Shown: positions 1 to 7,031, counted from the stretch's first letter. The stretch: DNA of 64,000 nt from Ancylobacter polymorphus (GCF_022836935.1 NZ_CP083239.1:2122001-2186000); one strand, 5' to 3'. The notes: generated by a model not told the origin, from the letters alone. A program made the numbers and translations.

Positions 1-57
1 GGCAACGGTGCCCCGGAAGTGCCAGATGTCGCCGCGCTTGTAGATTTTGACGGGCAT
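1..57 (-). CDS. int: Tyrosine-type phage integrase, N-terminal 19 residues (cut by window edge)
   Basis: Only the first 19 codons are in the window. They read MPVKIYKRGDIWHFRGTVA, typical of the N-terminal strand of prophage tyrosine recombinases (K.Y.RG..W..RG). The start lies inside the preceding excisionase-like gene in another frame, a common xis-int overlap. The product would integrate and excise the prophage; its catalytic domain and the left attachment site are outside the window. The call rests on a short segment plus position at the end of the early operon, so it is an inference, though a good one. Confidence 0.6.
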   Translation of the reverse strand, partial: MPVKIYKRGDIWHFRGTVA

Positions 58-218
58 GGGCGGCTGGCCTCCAGAATGGCCCGGACATCGGCCTCGGTGA
101 AAAGCATAGTCTTGCCGATCACACGGCAGGCGCCAAGCTTTCTCGCGAGCGCACGGAGATGGCGCTCGGAGCAGCGGAGTTCGGCGGCGACCTCGGCGGG
201 AAGGCGAAGGTCCATCAT
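1..218 (-). CDS. Excisionase-like helix-turn-helix protein (C-terminus cut by window edge)
   Basis: The visible 72 codons begin MMDLRLPAEVAAELRCSERH and continue into a winged-helix pattern: an HTH (AAELRCSERHLRALARKLGA), then a VIGKTMLFTEADVRAILEA wing and helix. This matches the MerR/excisionase-type HTH_17 proteins that sit just before integrase genes in alphaproteobacterial phages. No stop is reached before position 1. The start overlaps the stop of the upstream gene (ATGATG over TGA), which suggests translational coupling. Likely role: recombination directionality factor or regulator of the integrase. The excisionase role is inferred from position; the HTH is visible in the sequence. Confidence 0.65.
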   Translation of the reverse strand, partial: MMDLRLPAEVAAELRCSERHLRALARKLGACRVIGKTMLFTEADVRAILEASRPCPSKSTSAATSGTSGAPL

Positions 219-1078
219 CCCCCGCCCCCCTGAGTCGCATCGTCGCCATAGCGGTACGTATCGGCCTTGCCGCCAGTCTCCTCGCCGGTTTCGAGATCGA
301 CGACGGGCGAGCCTTCCAGGCAGGCCGCGTGGCAAATGCCCTCGGTGATATCGGTTGCGCAGAGGTCATCGACCTTGAACGGCTTGGCGCAGATCGGGCA
401 GCGGTGTTCGTCCGTTGCCCATGCCATATACGTGGCAAGCTCATCCCGTGTAATCAGCGCGTGGTCGGGGTAGTCTGCAGGGGATGTTCGATCGTCCTTT
501 TCGACCAGATCAAGCCACGCCTTCTCCCCAAGCGGATGCGACGACCCATCCTGTGCCGGATCGGGCGCGGGGGTGGGTTCGACGGCAACCGGCAACGCCG
601 AGCCCGTCGGTTTAGCGGCCTGCTTCGCCCGGATCGCATCGACCTTCGTCCAGATGCGGGCGAGTTCGGTTTCCCCGGCCGCGTGCATGTCGAGATCGTG
701 TGCGAGGCAGAAGGCCGCGAGCGTCACCATGGAGCCGCCGACTTCCTGCGCCGGCTCGCCCTTCGGCCGCGACCAGACATAGCTCGACAGGCTGGCAATA
801 CGCTCGCGCGGGTAGTCAACGGATTGCAGAAGCTCCAGCACCTCTTCGAGCAGGCGGTCGCCGCGCTCCAGTTTGTCGGCGGCGATGGCCGGGCCGAAGC
901 AGGCAAGCATCCAAGGCTGCACACGCTGCTGGAATGACGCCCTTGCCGGCGCCGCAGCCACCATGGCGCTGTAGAGGGTGCTTGACCGTCGCGCCGGGTC
1001 TTTGCACCAGGCGTCCCGTCCTGCCGCAAGCTGGGTGTCGGTGGGCTCGACCGGCACCATTTTCCATTCGCCGCTCAT
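215..1078 (-). CDS. Phage MazG-like nucleotide pyrophosphohydrolase-family protein
   Basis: The protein has 287 aa. Residues about 40-140 look like the all-alpha MazG-like fold: an ERGDRLLEEVLELLQ helix with clustered acidic residues, then the EVGGSMVTLAAFCLAHDLDM segment, resembling the EExxE and ExxD metal-binding pairs of NTP-PPases. A variable linker rich in Ala and Pro follows, then a Cys-rich tail (CPICAKPF, later CHAAC) that could bind zinc. The start at 1078 was chosen over an upstream ATG because it overlaps the upstream gene's stop (ATGA). Phage MazG-like enzymes may hydrolyse NTPs or interfere with alarmones; the exact substrate here is unknown. Confidence 0.6.
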   Translation of the reverse strand: MSGEWKMVPVEPTDTQLAAGRDAWCKDPARRSSTLYSAMVAAAPARASFQQRVQPWMLACFGPAIAADKLERGDRLLEEVLELLQSVDYPRERIASLSSYVWSRPKGEPAQEVGGSMVTLAAFCLAHDLDMHAAGETELARIWTKVDAIRAKQAAKPTGSALPVAVEPTPAPDPAQDGSSHPLGEKAWLDLVEKDDRTSPADYPDHALITRDELATYMAWATDEHRCPICAKPFKVDDLCATDITEGICHAACLEGSPVVDLETGEETGGKADTYRYGDDATQGGGG

Positions 1079-1221
1079 GTGCTCGCTCCGTGGATAACTG
1101 CCCGCAGCGCGGCGATGGCGCTGTCGAGGATGCCGAAACACTGCGCATCGGTCGCCACCAGACAGAGCGCGAGGAAGGCCAGAAGAAACAGGTTGACGGG
1201 CTTGGACGGGTTGTCGGTCAC
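1075..1221 (-). CDS. Small membrane protein, GTG start
   Basis: This 48-aa reading frame starts with GTG and has an excellent ribosome binding site (AGGAGG about 6 nt upstream). It overlaps both neighbours (GTGA with the upstream stop, ATGA with the downstream start), the pattern used throughout this operon. Residues about 10-25 (NLFLLAFLALCLVATDA) form one hydrophobic segment. No family recognised. The ribosome binding site and coupling make it a likely real gene of the phage early operon despite its size. Confidence 0.6.
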   Translation of the reverse strand: MTDNPSKPVNLFLLAFLALCLVATDAQCFGILDSAIAALRAVIHGAST

Positions 1222-1667
1222 GCTGCCCTCCTGCATCGGGCGCGGCGGCAGAACTCGCTAAATGTCAGATCGGGCCAGCAATCGGAGACCTTGAGCCAGA
1301 GGGAGTACTTGGCCTTCCCCGCCGACAGGGACGCCATGAAGGTTTCGTGACCGTCGAAGGCGACGATGAATGACCGGTGCCCGTCGCCGATCTCTTTCAG
1401 ATGCGATGCCAGCGCCTCGCGGCCGGCCTGGGTCACACCGAAAAGCCGCATATCGCCATGGCGACCGCGCTCCTCCCAATGAGGTGACGCGGCCATTTCT
1501 ACGGCGAGCGCCCCGTCAGTGGCGAAGTGGTCGCGGTATGTCGCGCCAAGTGGATCAACATGGCGACCAAGCGCATGGTCGATGTTATCCATTGCCTTGT
1601 CGTCTAGGTACCGATCGACGCGCGGGTTGGTTGCCCAGCTATCCATGGGGCGGCCGTTTTTGCTCAT
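1218..1667 (-). CDS. Conserved-looking phage protein of unknown function
   Basis: A 149-aa protein, coupled by 4-nt overlaps to the clamp gene upstream and the small membrane protein downstream. It is mainly soluble with mixed charge; the middle (DMRLFGVTQAGREALASHL) reads like a winged-helix or restriction-control-type segment, but I cannot assign a family. The C-terminus is rich in Arg and Cys (FCRRARCRRAA). Being in the early operon it probably acts in DNA metabolism or host takeover; this is inferred only from position. Confidence 0.6.
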   Translation of the reverse strand: MSKNGRPMDSWATNPRVDRYLDDKAMDNIDHALGRHVDPLGATYRDHFATDGALAVEMAASPHWEERGRHGDMRLFGVTQAGREALASHLKEIGDGHRSFIVAFDGHETFMASLSAGKAKYSLWLKVSDCWPDLTFSEFCRRARCRRAA

Positions 1668-2875
1668 GCCGCTTCTCCCTCGCCGAAGAGGGCACCCTGT
1701 TCCGGCCGGCGGCGGAGCACCTGCAGCCAGACGACGGCGACAAGGGCGGGGTCGTCCGGGTTGCGCAGGCGGATGGGCTTGTTCTCCGCCGTCGACCAGA
1801 TCTCGATCGTGCCGCGCCCCAGCGCCTCGATCGCCTTGAGGGCGAAGGCAGGGCGAATGCCGATGCGGCCGGGGCCGGTGCGCGCAACGATGGGGGCGCT
1901 CTCTGCGCCGTAAATGCCCTCGGAATGGTTGTCGAGCCAGAGGGACAGGTCACCCTCTTCGCCCCATTCCAGCCCCACGGCGCGCTCGTCGCTGCCGGCG
2001 ACGCTGGCGAGGCGCTTGAGTGCGGCGGTGAAGCTGTCGCCCGCCACCGTGAGGCACGTGCCTTCGGCCGGCGGGATCACCCGCTCATAGGACGGGAAAA
2101 TGTTCTCGATCAGCCGGGTGACGTAATGCAGCTTCACCCCGCTTGTGGCGCCCCGCACGGCGACGACGTTCTCGCCGGCATGGATTTCCAGCGGCACCTC
2201 GCCGAGGCGCAGGATATGGGAGACGCTTTCAGCCGGCAGCATGAGCCCGCGCGGACGGGCGGCGCGGACTCCTTCGGCTTCCCGCCTTTTCGGCAGATCC
2301 TGCGCGCCCTCGGGCGCCTCGACATCGGCGGCGAGCAGGACATAGCTGTCCGTCGCGGCGCCCCACAGCGTGCCGTCATCTTCCGAGGTGTGGAGATAGA
2401 CGCCCTCCAGATAGGCCAGCGCCGGCTGGCTCTTGGCGGCGGCGGCGCAGGGCAGATCGAGCACCCGGCGGACTTCCTCCGGCATCAGCATGAAGCGGGC
2501 CGTGGCGCCGTTCGGCTCGAAAGCGGAGGGGAAATCGCCGGCCGGCAGAACGTGCAGCTGATAGCGACTGCGGCCAGCCTTGAGCGTGGCGAGGGCGTCG
2601 CCCGCGTCGAAGCTCACTTGTGAACCTTCCGCGAAGTCCTTCACCAGCCGGGCGAGGATGGCCGCTTCCACACAGGCCGAGCCCTCGCGCGACACGACCG
2701 CCGGGATTTCGGCCTCGGCATAGGCATCGTGATCCGTGGCGGCGATGAAGAGGCGATCCCCTTCCGTGCGCAGCCGCAGCATGGCGAGCATGGGGATCTT
2801 GGCCTTGGCCTTCGCCAGATGGCCGACCGCGTTGAGGGCGGCGAGCAGGTGGGTGCGCTCGGCAATGAGCTTCAT
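1664..2875 (-). CDS. dnaN: Phage-encoded DNA polymerase III beta clamp (DnaN family)
   Basis: The protein has 403 aa and starts MKLIAERTHLLAALNAVGHL, the typical opening of beta-clamp domain 1. Later segments (AKIPMLAMLRL, FIAATDHDAYAE, LIENIFPSYERVIPP, FALKAIEALG) follow the clamp order across three domains, including the conserved FP.Y..VIP motif. A clamp ring encircles DNA and tethers polymerase. A phage copy may recruit the host polymerase to phage templates or bind other clamp clients. The true start is ATG 2875; a much longer open frame exists upstream only because the neighbouring gene is frameshifted into this frame. The gene overlaps the next one by ATGA. Confidence 0.85.
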   Translation of the reverse strand: MKLIAERTHLLAALNAVGHLAKAKAKIPMLAMLRLRTEGDRLFIAATDHDAYAEAEIPAVVSREGSACVEAAILARLVKDFAEGSQVSFDAGDALATLKAGRSRYQLHVLPAGDFPSAFEPNGATARFMLMPEEVRRVLDLPCAAAAKSQPALAYLEGVYLHTSEDDGTLWGAATDSYVLLAADVEAPEGAQDLPKRREAEGVRAARPRGLMLPAESVSHILRLGEVPLEIHAGENVVAVRGATSGVKLHYVTRLIENIFPSYERVIPPAEGTCLTVAGDSFTAALKRLASVAGSDERAVGLEWGEEGDLSLWLDNHSEGIYGAESAPIVARTGPGRIGIRPAFALKAIEALGRGTIEIWSTAENKPIRLRNPDDPALVAVVWLQVLRRRPEQGALFGEGEAA

Positions 2876-2882
2876 GGGAGCC

Positions 2883-3376
2883 TCACAGAAAGGTGGCGCC
2901 GAGGGGCGTGTCGGCAAAGGGACGCGCCGTAGCCCGGTGGCGGGCGCGCTCAGCGGCAATCGTGCGAGCAAGGCTTTCCGCCATGGCGACGGTGTATTCG
3001 TCGCGGCAGGCGGCCTCGCTCTGCCATTTCGGGCGGGTGAGCAGGGACAGGCGGTGCAGCGCCTCAGCCGTCTCGCCGGCGCGCGCGAGATCCCACGCTT
3101 CGCCGATGATCGTCTCGACGATCGGGGGGGCTCGATCTTGATGAGATACCAGTGGCGCAGTTCCTCGAAGTCCACATCATCCGCTGCGTCGTCGATAGCC
3201 TTCTGGACGCCAGGCCAATCGACAGGCACGCCCGCGCGCAGACCATCCTCGGCCTCGCTGAGGACTGAGGCGAGTTTCTCCTCGAAAGCCTGCTGGCACT
3301 TGAAGGCCACCCAGGTGGCTATGTGGTCGAAATGCTCCTCTTCCATCTCGACGGCGCGGAGGGGTTTCGGTGCCAT
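2883..3376 (-). pseudogene. Phage protein of unknown function, frameshifted in a 7-C run
   Basis: The first 84 codons (MAPKPLRAVEMEEEHFDHIA...) read as a normal acidic alpha-helical protein up to IKIEPP. At positions 3124-3130 the coding strand has seven C. Adding one C restores a sensible reading frame (PIVETIIGEAWDLARAGETA... to LGATFL, stop at 2883) of 164 aa that ends 7 nt before the clamp ATG. As written, the first frame runs on into the clamp gene through a low-complexity Arg/Ser/Pro stretch. It is therefore a broken gene, an assembly error in a homopolymer, or a site of -1 slippage. Function unknown; it belongs to the early operon. Confidence 0.75.
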
Positions 3377-3377
3377 C

Positions 3378-3797
3378 TCACCCCTCCATCGTCTGGCCGA
3401 GAGGGGTGCGCTCGAACGGGATCATGCCGAGCGCCTGCATGTAGAGATCGACAATCGCCTCGTGCTCGGCGCGCTGGTCGGCGTCCTGTTTGCGCATGCG
3501 CAGGATGGCGCGCAGGGCCTTCACGTCGAAGCCCGTGCCCTTCGCCTCGGCGAAGACATCCTTGATGTCATCGGCGATGGTCTTCTTTTCCTCTTCCAGC
3601 CGCTCGATCCGCTCGATGAAGGATTTCAGCTGTTCCTTCGCGAAGCCGGCGGCGGCGTCGGCAAGGGACGTATCGTCGGGCTGTTCGTTCGGCCGTTCGG
3701 CCGCCTGCTCCAGCGCCGACGTGGTTTCGGTCGCCTTGGTGGATTTGCGCGGCCGGGGCGCCTCGCTGCCCCAGCGCTCGACGGGGGACTTGGCCAT
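3378..3797 (-). CDS. GapR-like (DUF2312) DNA-binding protein
   Basis: A protein of 139 aa. Residues about 50-125 match the DUF2312/GapR family well: [20 protein letters not shown], then [32 protein letters not shown] and a C-terminal helix ending in the LYMQALGM region. Family knowledge: Caulobacter GapR is a nucleoid-associated protein that clamps overtwisted, AT-rich DNA and helps replication and topoisomerases. This copy has an extra charged N-terminus of about 50 residues. The ATG at 3797 shares its A with the upstream stop (TGATG). It sits next to the clamp operon, which suits a role during phage replication (inference). Confidence 0.85.
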   Translation of the reverse strand: MAKSPVERWGSEAPRPRKSTKATETTSALEQAAERPNEQPDDTSLADAAAGFAKEQLKSFIERIERLEEEKKTIADDIKDVFAEAKGTGFDVKALRAILRMRKQDADQRAEHEAIVDLYMQALGMIPFERTPLGQTMEG

Positions 3798-4084
3798 CAC
3801 GACCTCCTGTCGCTGCCGGGCCGGGCGGCCGGGCGGTGCGGGCGATCCGGCCTACTCTCCCCGCCCTTGCCGGCCGCGACGCAAAGCGCCGCGATCGAGA
3901 GCAGCAGGGCGATGACCGCGATGTCTGCCACCGAGAGGGTGATGGTCGCGTCATCCGCCGCCGCTTCTGCCGCGCCCGCCGCGCTGGCGGCGAGCAGCAG
4001 GCCGGCGGCGCCGCTGAGGGCGATGCCCCACAGCGCCCAGGCGAGGCGGGCGGATGGCGAGAGACGGCGCAGGCGGGCGAGCAT
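3797..4084 (-). CDS. Small membrane protein with two hydrophobic segments
   Basis: A 95-aa protein starting [20 protein letters not shown]. Two hydrophobic stretches (about residues 14-38, [20 protein letters not shown], and about 48-68, [20 protein letters not shown]) suggest an inner-membrane protein, or a signal anchor plus one helix. The start has a strong GGAGG ribosome binding site; longer upstream starts lack one. The C-terminus is rich in Arg and Pro. No family recognised. It is coupled to the GapR-like gene by TGATG. Confidence 0.55.
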   Translation of the reverse strand: MLARLRRLSPSARLAWALWGIALSGAAGLLLAASAAGAAEAAADDATITLSVADIAVIALLLSIAALCVAAGKGGESRPDRPHRPAARPGSDRRS

Positions 4085-4101
4085 GGGAGCCTCCTCCTCG
4101 C

Positions 4102-4224
4102 TCACGACAGGATGCCGACCCAGACAAGGCCGACGGCGATGGGGGCGAAAACGGCGACAAGCCGCCATGCCTCACGCAAGGCGAGGCTGATATCGCGGGC
4201 GGTGATGGGCGCGGGAGCGTGCAT
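4102..4224 (-). CDS. Very small single-pass membrane protein
   Basis: A 40-aa frame, MHAPAPITARDISLALREAW followed by a hydrophobic helix (RLVAVFAPIAVGLVWVGILS). A GAGG motif lies upstream of the ATG, and the gene fills the gap between the cupin-like gene (stop 4233) and the two-segment membrane protein (start 4084). No homology can be claimed; it is called from position, ribosome binding site and a plausible amphipathic-plus-membrane layout. Confidence 0.45.
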   Translation of the reverse strand: MHAPAPITARDISLALREAWRLVAVFAPIAVGLVWVGILS

Positions 4225-4232
4225 GGGGTGCC

Positions 4233-4775
4233 TCACTCGCAGCCGGGGCCGACGGCGCCGGGATCGTCCGGCGAGACAAAGCGCTTCCACGGGCGCCAGC
4301 CGCCGGCGGGGCTGCCCTTCGGGCACCAGAAGCCCCATTCGCGCACACGCGGGCCGACGATGAAGAGCGTGATGGCCGGCCGCGGCGCCATGGCGCGCGG
4401 CGACCATGTGAGCGCGAGGCGATGGGCGAAACGCGCGCCGCGCCAGACGATGGCGCCGGGCGTGAGGTGGCGGGTGCGCTGGTGCGCCGGCTCCGCCGCC
4501 AGCGCCGGGATGGGCGCATAGGTCTCAATCAGCTCGCCCTGCAGCAGGATGGACAGCGAGGGCCATGGGTGATCGTGCAAAGCGCGGTCATCATCATCCC
4601 GCTGGAAATCGTGCAGATAGATGTTGAAGAGAGCGTTGCGCGGCAGGAGCCACCAGCGGCGCATATAGGGGCGCTCCGTCCCGCCGATGAGCATATCCGC
4701 CGGGCGGCGGGCCATGACGGCGAGGGCGGCGCGCAGCAGGCGGCGGCGGAGGCCGGCGGGGAGGTGCAGGGTCAT
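4233..4775 (-). CDS. Phage cupin-fold-like protein
   Basis: A 180-aa protein. The core reads RRWWLLPRNALFNIYLHDFQ, then DDDDRALHDHPWPSLSILLQ, GELIETYAP, an AHRLALTW segment and a final VREWGFWCPKGSPAGGWRPW. The HDHPW motif with a later AHRL, both His-containing, fits a small cupin barrel with a metal site. Similar proteins are common in alphaproteobacterial phages. The substrate is unknown. It overlaps the upstream gene by ATGA, so it belongs to the same early operon. Confidence 0.55.
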   Translation of the reverse strand: MTLHLPAGLRRRLLRAALAVMARRPADMLIGGTERPYMRRWWLLPRNALFNIYLHDFQRDDDDRALHDHPWPSLSILLQGELIETYAPIPALAAEPAHQRTRHLTPGAIVWRGARFAHRLALTWSPRAMAPRPAITLFIVGPRVREWGFWCPKGSPAGGWRPWKRFVSPDDPGAVGPGCE

Positions 4776-5050
4776 TGCACCGCTCCGTGCGCCCCGGCGC
4801 GCATCAGATCCTTTGCATCAGCGGCGGCGCATCTGGCGCCTTCCGTGATGTCGTCGATCACCTCTTCGACAGAACGCCCGGTGGCGACGCTCACCGTGCA
4901 GGCATAGGTGCCGAGCATGTACGCCATGGCGATGAGCATGGTGGAAATGGCGTGCTGGGCCGGCACCTCGCGGCGCTCCGTCTCGCCGCACAGCGCCTGA
5001 AAGCCGGCATTGGCGATGCCCTTGATCTGGGGAAAGGTCGGCGGCGACAT
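4772..5050 (-). CDS. Phage protein of unknown function
   Basis: A 92-aa protein starting MSPPTFPQIKGIANAGFQAL. It is largely helical with a moderately hydrophobic centre (AISTMLIAMAYMLGTYACTV) that could be a buried helix or a single membrane pass, followed by an acidic segment (RSVEEVIDDITEGARC). The internal start was chosen because the upstream extension is low-complexity and overlaps the hairpin region 5121-5195. No family recognised. Confidence 0.55.
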   Translation of the reverse strand: MSPPTFPQIKGIANAGFQALCGETERREVPAQHAISTMLIAMAYMLGTYACTVSVATGRSVEEVIDDITEGARCAAADAKDLMRAGAHGAVQ

Positions 5051-5120
5051 GGCGCGCTCCGCATGGGGTGATGGAGGTGCCGTCTCTCCGGCTGTCAGGC
5101 GCAAAGCGCTGGAGAAAGAG

Positions 5121-5195
5121 CCGGGGCGCGTGCGGGCTGGGGGTATGAAGAACGCGCCCCGGCGAGTGCCCGGCGGCAACGAGGAACCGCCGGGC
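5121..5195. repeat. Two consecutive GC-rich inverted repeats in the early-left leader
   Basis: In the 162-bp gap between the first and second genes of the minus-strand early operon lie two strong dyads: an 11-bp stem (5121-5131 with 5152-5162) and a 9-bp stem (5168-5176 with 5187-5195). Neither has a T-tract, so they are not classical intrinsic terminators. Position right after the first gene of the early operon is where lambdoid phages keep nut/terminator-type controls; that role is inferred. Confidence 0.5.
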
Positions 5196-5212
5196 AAGCC
5201 CTGGGAGAAGGC

Positions 5213-5635
5213 TCAGGAGAGGTGGCGGGAGGCGCGGGCGCGGACGGTTTCCAGCGCGTCCGGAAGCGTCTCGACCAGCGCGGGCTTGGACCAGCCGAGC
5301 GTCAGCAGGTCTTCCTCCTGCATGCTGCCCTGGCGGGCGATGATGGCCTCAATTTCGCGGGCGAGGCTCTCGACCGTGTCGCCATAGGCTTCGGCCCGCA
5401 CGGCGGCGGACACACGGTCGCAGATGGCGCCGAATTCGGAAGGCCAAGCTGCAAAAGCTGCCGCAATGCTTTCAACCGCCGCCTTCGTTTCGTCCGACAA
5501 GGCAGAGGCAGAAAAAAGGCCTGCACGAGTAGCTTCGGCACGCGCACGCAGTTCATCGGAAACTGCATCGCAAATGGCGCCGGCCTCATGGGGCGGCAGC
5601 GCGAGGGTGGGCAGGGAAGAGAACGGGCGGTGCAT
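5213..5635 (-). CDS. First gene of the early-left operon, unknown function
   Basis: A 140-aa, mostly alpha-helical, acidic protein (MHRPFSSLPTLALPPHEAGA...). It has two similar-looking AICD-V-A/DELRAR segments (GAICDAVSDELRARAEA and GAICDRVSAAVRAEAYG), suggesting an internal duplication of a short helical unit. No family recognised. It lies directly downstream of the operator cluster at 5674-5755 and so should be the first gene silenced by the repressor in a lysogen. Confidence 0.55.
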   Translation of the reverse strand: MHRPFSSLPTLALPPHEAGAICDAVSDELRARAEATRAGLFSASALSDETKAAVESIAAAFAAWPSEFGAICDRVSAAVRAEAYGDTVESLAREIEAIIARQGSMQEEDLLTLGWSKPALVETLPDALETVRARASRHLS

Positions 5636-5673
5636 CGGAGGGTGCTCCCATCGTTGGGGTGATGGGGCATAGT

Positions 5674-5755
5674 GATAGCTTAGCTAACAATCCGCCGCAA
5701 CGGAAAATGTGAGTATGGCTATCAACGTGACTGCGGATAAGCGAGTTCAGCTATC
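5674..5755. promoter_or_regulatory. Candidate left operator cluster (three repressor sites)
   Basis: Three copies of a 15-bp dyad, consensus GTTAG-N4-GCTATC: 5674-5688 (GATAGCTTAGCTAAC, reverse orientation and almost a perfect palindrome), 5709-5723 (GTGAGTATGGCTATC) and 5741-5755 (GCGAGTTCAGCTATC). The last two are 32 bp apart, three helical turns. They lie in the 212-bp gap (5636-5847) upstream of the early minus-strand operon, where a left promoter is expected. The same motif occurs between the repressor and Cro genes. I see no gene in this gap. Confidence 0.65.
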
Positions 5756-5847
5756 ATCCGGCCACCGGAATGGGCAGAATCACTCGATGTCGCAGAGGTT
5801 TGTAGGTTCGCTGTGAGATGCCTAGCGCCTCCCCGGCCGGGAGGCTC

Positions 5848-6318
5848 CTATTGCTCGACCGCCGCTTCGGGCGCTGCGATGGGCGTAGGGGGGCCGCCTG
5901 CCGCGAAGATTTCGGAGCACATTGAAGACGACCACTCTCCCCAAGGATCTTCGGTCGGCATGATCTCTGAAATCAGCCCATTTGGCTGGGCGATGATCTG
6001 TACCGCGCATTTGCGCACAACTGTCGACGCTGGATAGTAGGTTGTTCGTGCGCTTGGTGTCGAAAATCGGCCGCCGCCATAGACTGTTGTGTGGGCGGTA
6101 GCCGGCATGTGGTAGACGTTCGCCTTCGACTGCCAAGTGTAGAGCACGCGGCCATCTGAAAGGTCTTGAGTGGTGCGCGGCGGTCCGTACTTCATTATGA
6201 AGGAATCGAACGGCTGGCCGACCCACTGAGAGGCCATTGTCTGCTTTGCCTGGTCGGTGGTGCATCCTGCTAAAGCGATAGCGCCAGCGGCAGCCGCTAG
6301 CCAGCGACAAAGTCTCAT
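5848..6318 (-). CDS. Prophage lipoprotein, probable lysogenic-conversion or superinfection-exclusion factor
   Basis: A 156-aa protein with a clear lipoprotein signal peptide: MRLCRWLAAAAGAIALAGC, with lipobox LAGC and Cys19 as the modified residue. The mature part (TTDQAKQTMASQWVGQPFDS...) resembles small bacterial lipoproteins of SmpA/YfjS type near WVGQPFDSFIMKYGPP. It lies just downstream of the repressor gene on the same strand (24 nt gap, good ribosome binding site GGGGAGG), so it should be expressed in lysogens. Location suggests a surface change that blocks superinfection; this is inference from context, not from a known family. Confidence 0.65.
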   Translation of the reverse strand: MRLCRWLAAAAGAIALAGCTTDQAKQTMASQWVGQPFDSFIMKYGPPRTTQDLSDGRVLYTWQSKANVYHMPATAHTTVYGGGRFSTPSARTTYYPASTVVRKCAVQIIAQPNGLISEIMPTEDPWGEWSSSMCSEIFAAGGPPTPIAAPEAAVEQ

Positions 6319-6342
6319 GATGCAGCCTCCCCAGACCTAGGG

Positions 6343-6696
6343 TCAGGCTGCCTTGTCGCCCTTGGGTCCGTCAACCTGCTGTTGCAGAAACCGCATGTAG
6401 TCGAGCGCTTTTTCCCGCTCCGCCGGCTTGAGCGCTTCCCAGATCGACCATGGGGCGCCGACCTGCGTGGGATCGCGCATGATCAGGTCCGCCGGCTCGC
6501 AATGCATCGCGCCAGCCAAGGCCTCCAGCATGGGCTGGGTATAGCCTGTCTCGCCGCGCTCAAGCTGCGAGATCGCGCCGTGGGTGACGCCCACGATTTC
6601 GGCCAGCTGTTCCTGCGTCAACCCGCGGTGCTTTCGCCACTGCCGAATGAAGTGGCGCGGCTTCGGCGGTTTGAAGTTGGTGCGGACTTTAGCCAT
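6343..6696 (-). CDS. CI-like repressor, XRE-family helix-turn-helix
   Basis: A 117-aa protein. Residues about 15-70 form a classical XRE HTH: IRQWRKHRGLTQEQLAEIVG, then VTHGAISQLERGETGYTQPM and LEALAGAMHCEPADLI. The C-terminal about 40 residues are a short helical tail; there is no LexA-type peptidase domain, so induction would need an antirepressor or another route. It faces the Cro-like gene across a 92-bp intergenic region holding candidate operators. The start at 6696 directly abuts a 15-bp perfect dyad. Likely the lysogeny repressor. Confidence 0.75.
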   Translation of the reverse strand: MAKVRTNFKPPKPRHFIRQWRKHRGLTQEQLAEIVGVTHGAISQLERGETGYTQPMLEALAGAMHCEPADLIMRDPTQVGAPWSIWEALKPAEREKALDYMRFLQQQVDGPKGDKAA

Positions 6697-6711
6697 GCGC
6701 ACATTGTGCGC
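6697..6711. promoter_or_regulatory. 15-bp perfect dyad abutting the repressor start codon
   Basis: GCGCACATTGTGCGC (7 bp, 1-bp centre, 7 bp) ends one base before the repressor ATG and covers its ribosome binding region. A related half-size dyad (GTGC-AGC-GCAC) follows at 6718-6728. Could be an autoregulatory operator or an RNA hairpin limiting repressor translation. A GTGCGC/GCGCAC dyad also occurs at 15482-15499. Confidence 0.45.
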
Positions 6712-6730
6712 CCGGGTGTGCAGCGCACCA

Positions 6731-6779
6731 GACAGATGAACTAACACGAGCCTTGCGCCAGAATGTTAGTTTGGCTATC
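6731..6779. promoter_or_regulatory. Candidate right operator between repressor and Cro genes
   Basis: Position 6765-6779 reads GTTAGTTTGGCTATC, matching the left operator consensus GTTAG-N4-GCTATC in the outer positions. A weaker copy on the reverse strand lies at 6731-6745 (GACAGATGAACTAAC). Both are in the divergent region between the repressor (start 6696) and the Cro-like gene (start 6789), as expected for a lambda-like OR. Confidence 0.6.
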
Positions 6780-6788
6780 AATTGCGGC

Positions 6789-7031
6789 ATGTCTCATTTG
6801 CTCGAAATCCTCCCCAAGCGTCGCGGCATCGTTTCCGAGATCGCGCGTGCGTGCGGCATCACCCACGGCGCTGTGTCTCAGTGGCGGAAGGTCCCCGCCG
6901 AGCGGGTGCTGGACGTGGAGCGCATCACCGGCGTGCCGCGCCATGCGCTGCGGCCCGACCTTTACCCGCCGCCCACTGTGCCGCCGGCGGCTTCCCCCGA
7001 AAATGCCAATCACCCGGAGGTGTTGGGATGA
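6789..7031 (+). CDS. Cro-like regulator (YdaS/Cro family HTH)
   Basis: An 80-aa protein: MSHLLEILPKRRGIVSEIAR, then ACGITHGAVSQWRKVPAERV and LDVERITGVPRHALRPDLYP. The HTH (IARACGITHGAVSQWRKVP) followed by V..VE..TG..R..LRPD is the signature of YdaS/Cro-type proteins encoded opposite CI genes. A longer frame begins at 6753, but the start at 6789 gives the standard family N-terminus. Transcribed away from the repressor, it should favour lytic growth. Confidence 0.75.
   Translation: MSHLLEILPKRRGIVSEIARACGITHGAVSQWRKVPAERVLDVERITGVPRHALRPDLYPPPTVPPAASPENANHPEVLG

Noticed and set aside
1664..3376. A single 570-aa gene with the clamp at its C-terminus
   Set aside because: The N-terminal 84 residues and the clamp are joined only by a low-complexity Arg/Ser/Pro stretch that results from a missing base in a C-run; the clamp has its own family start at 2875.
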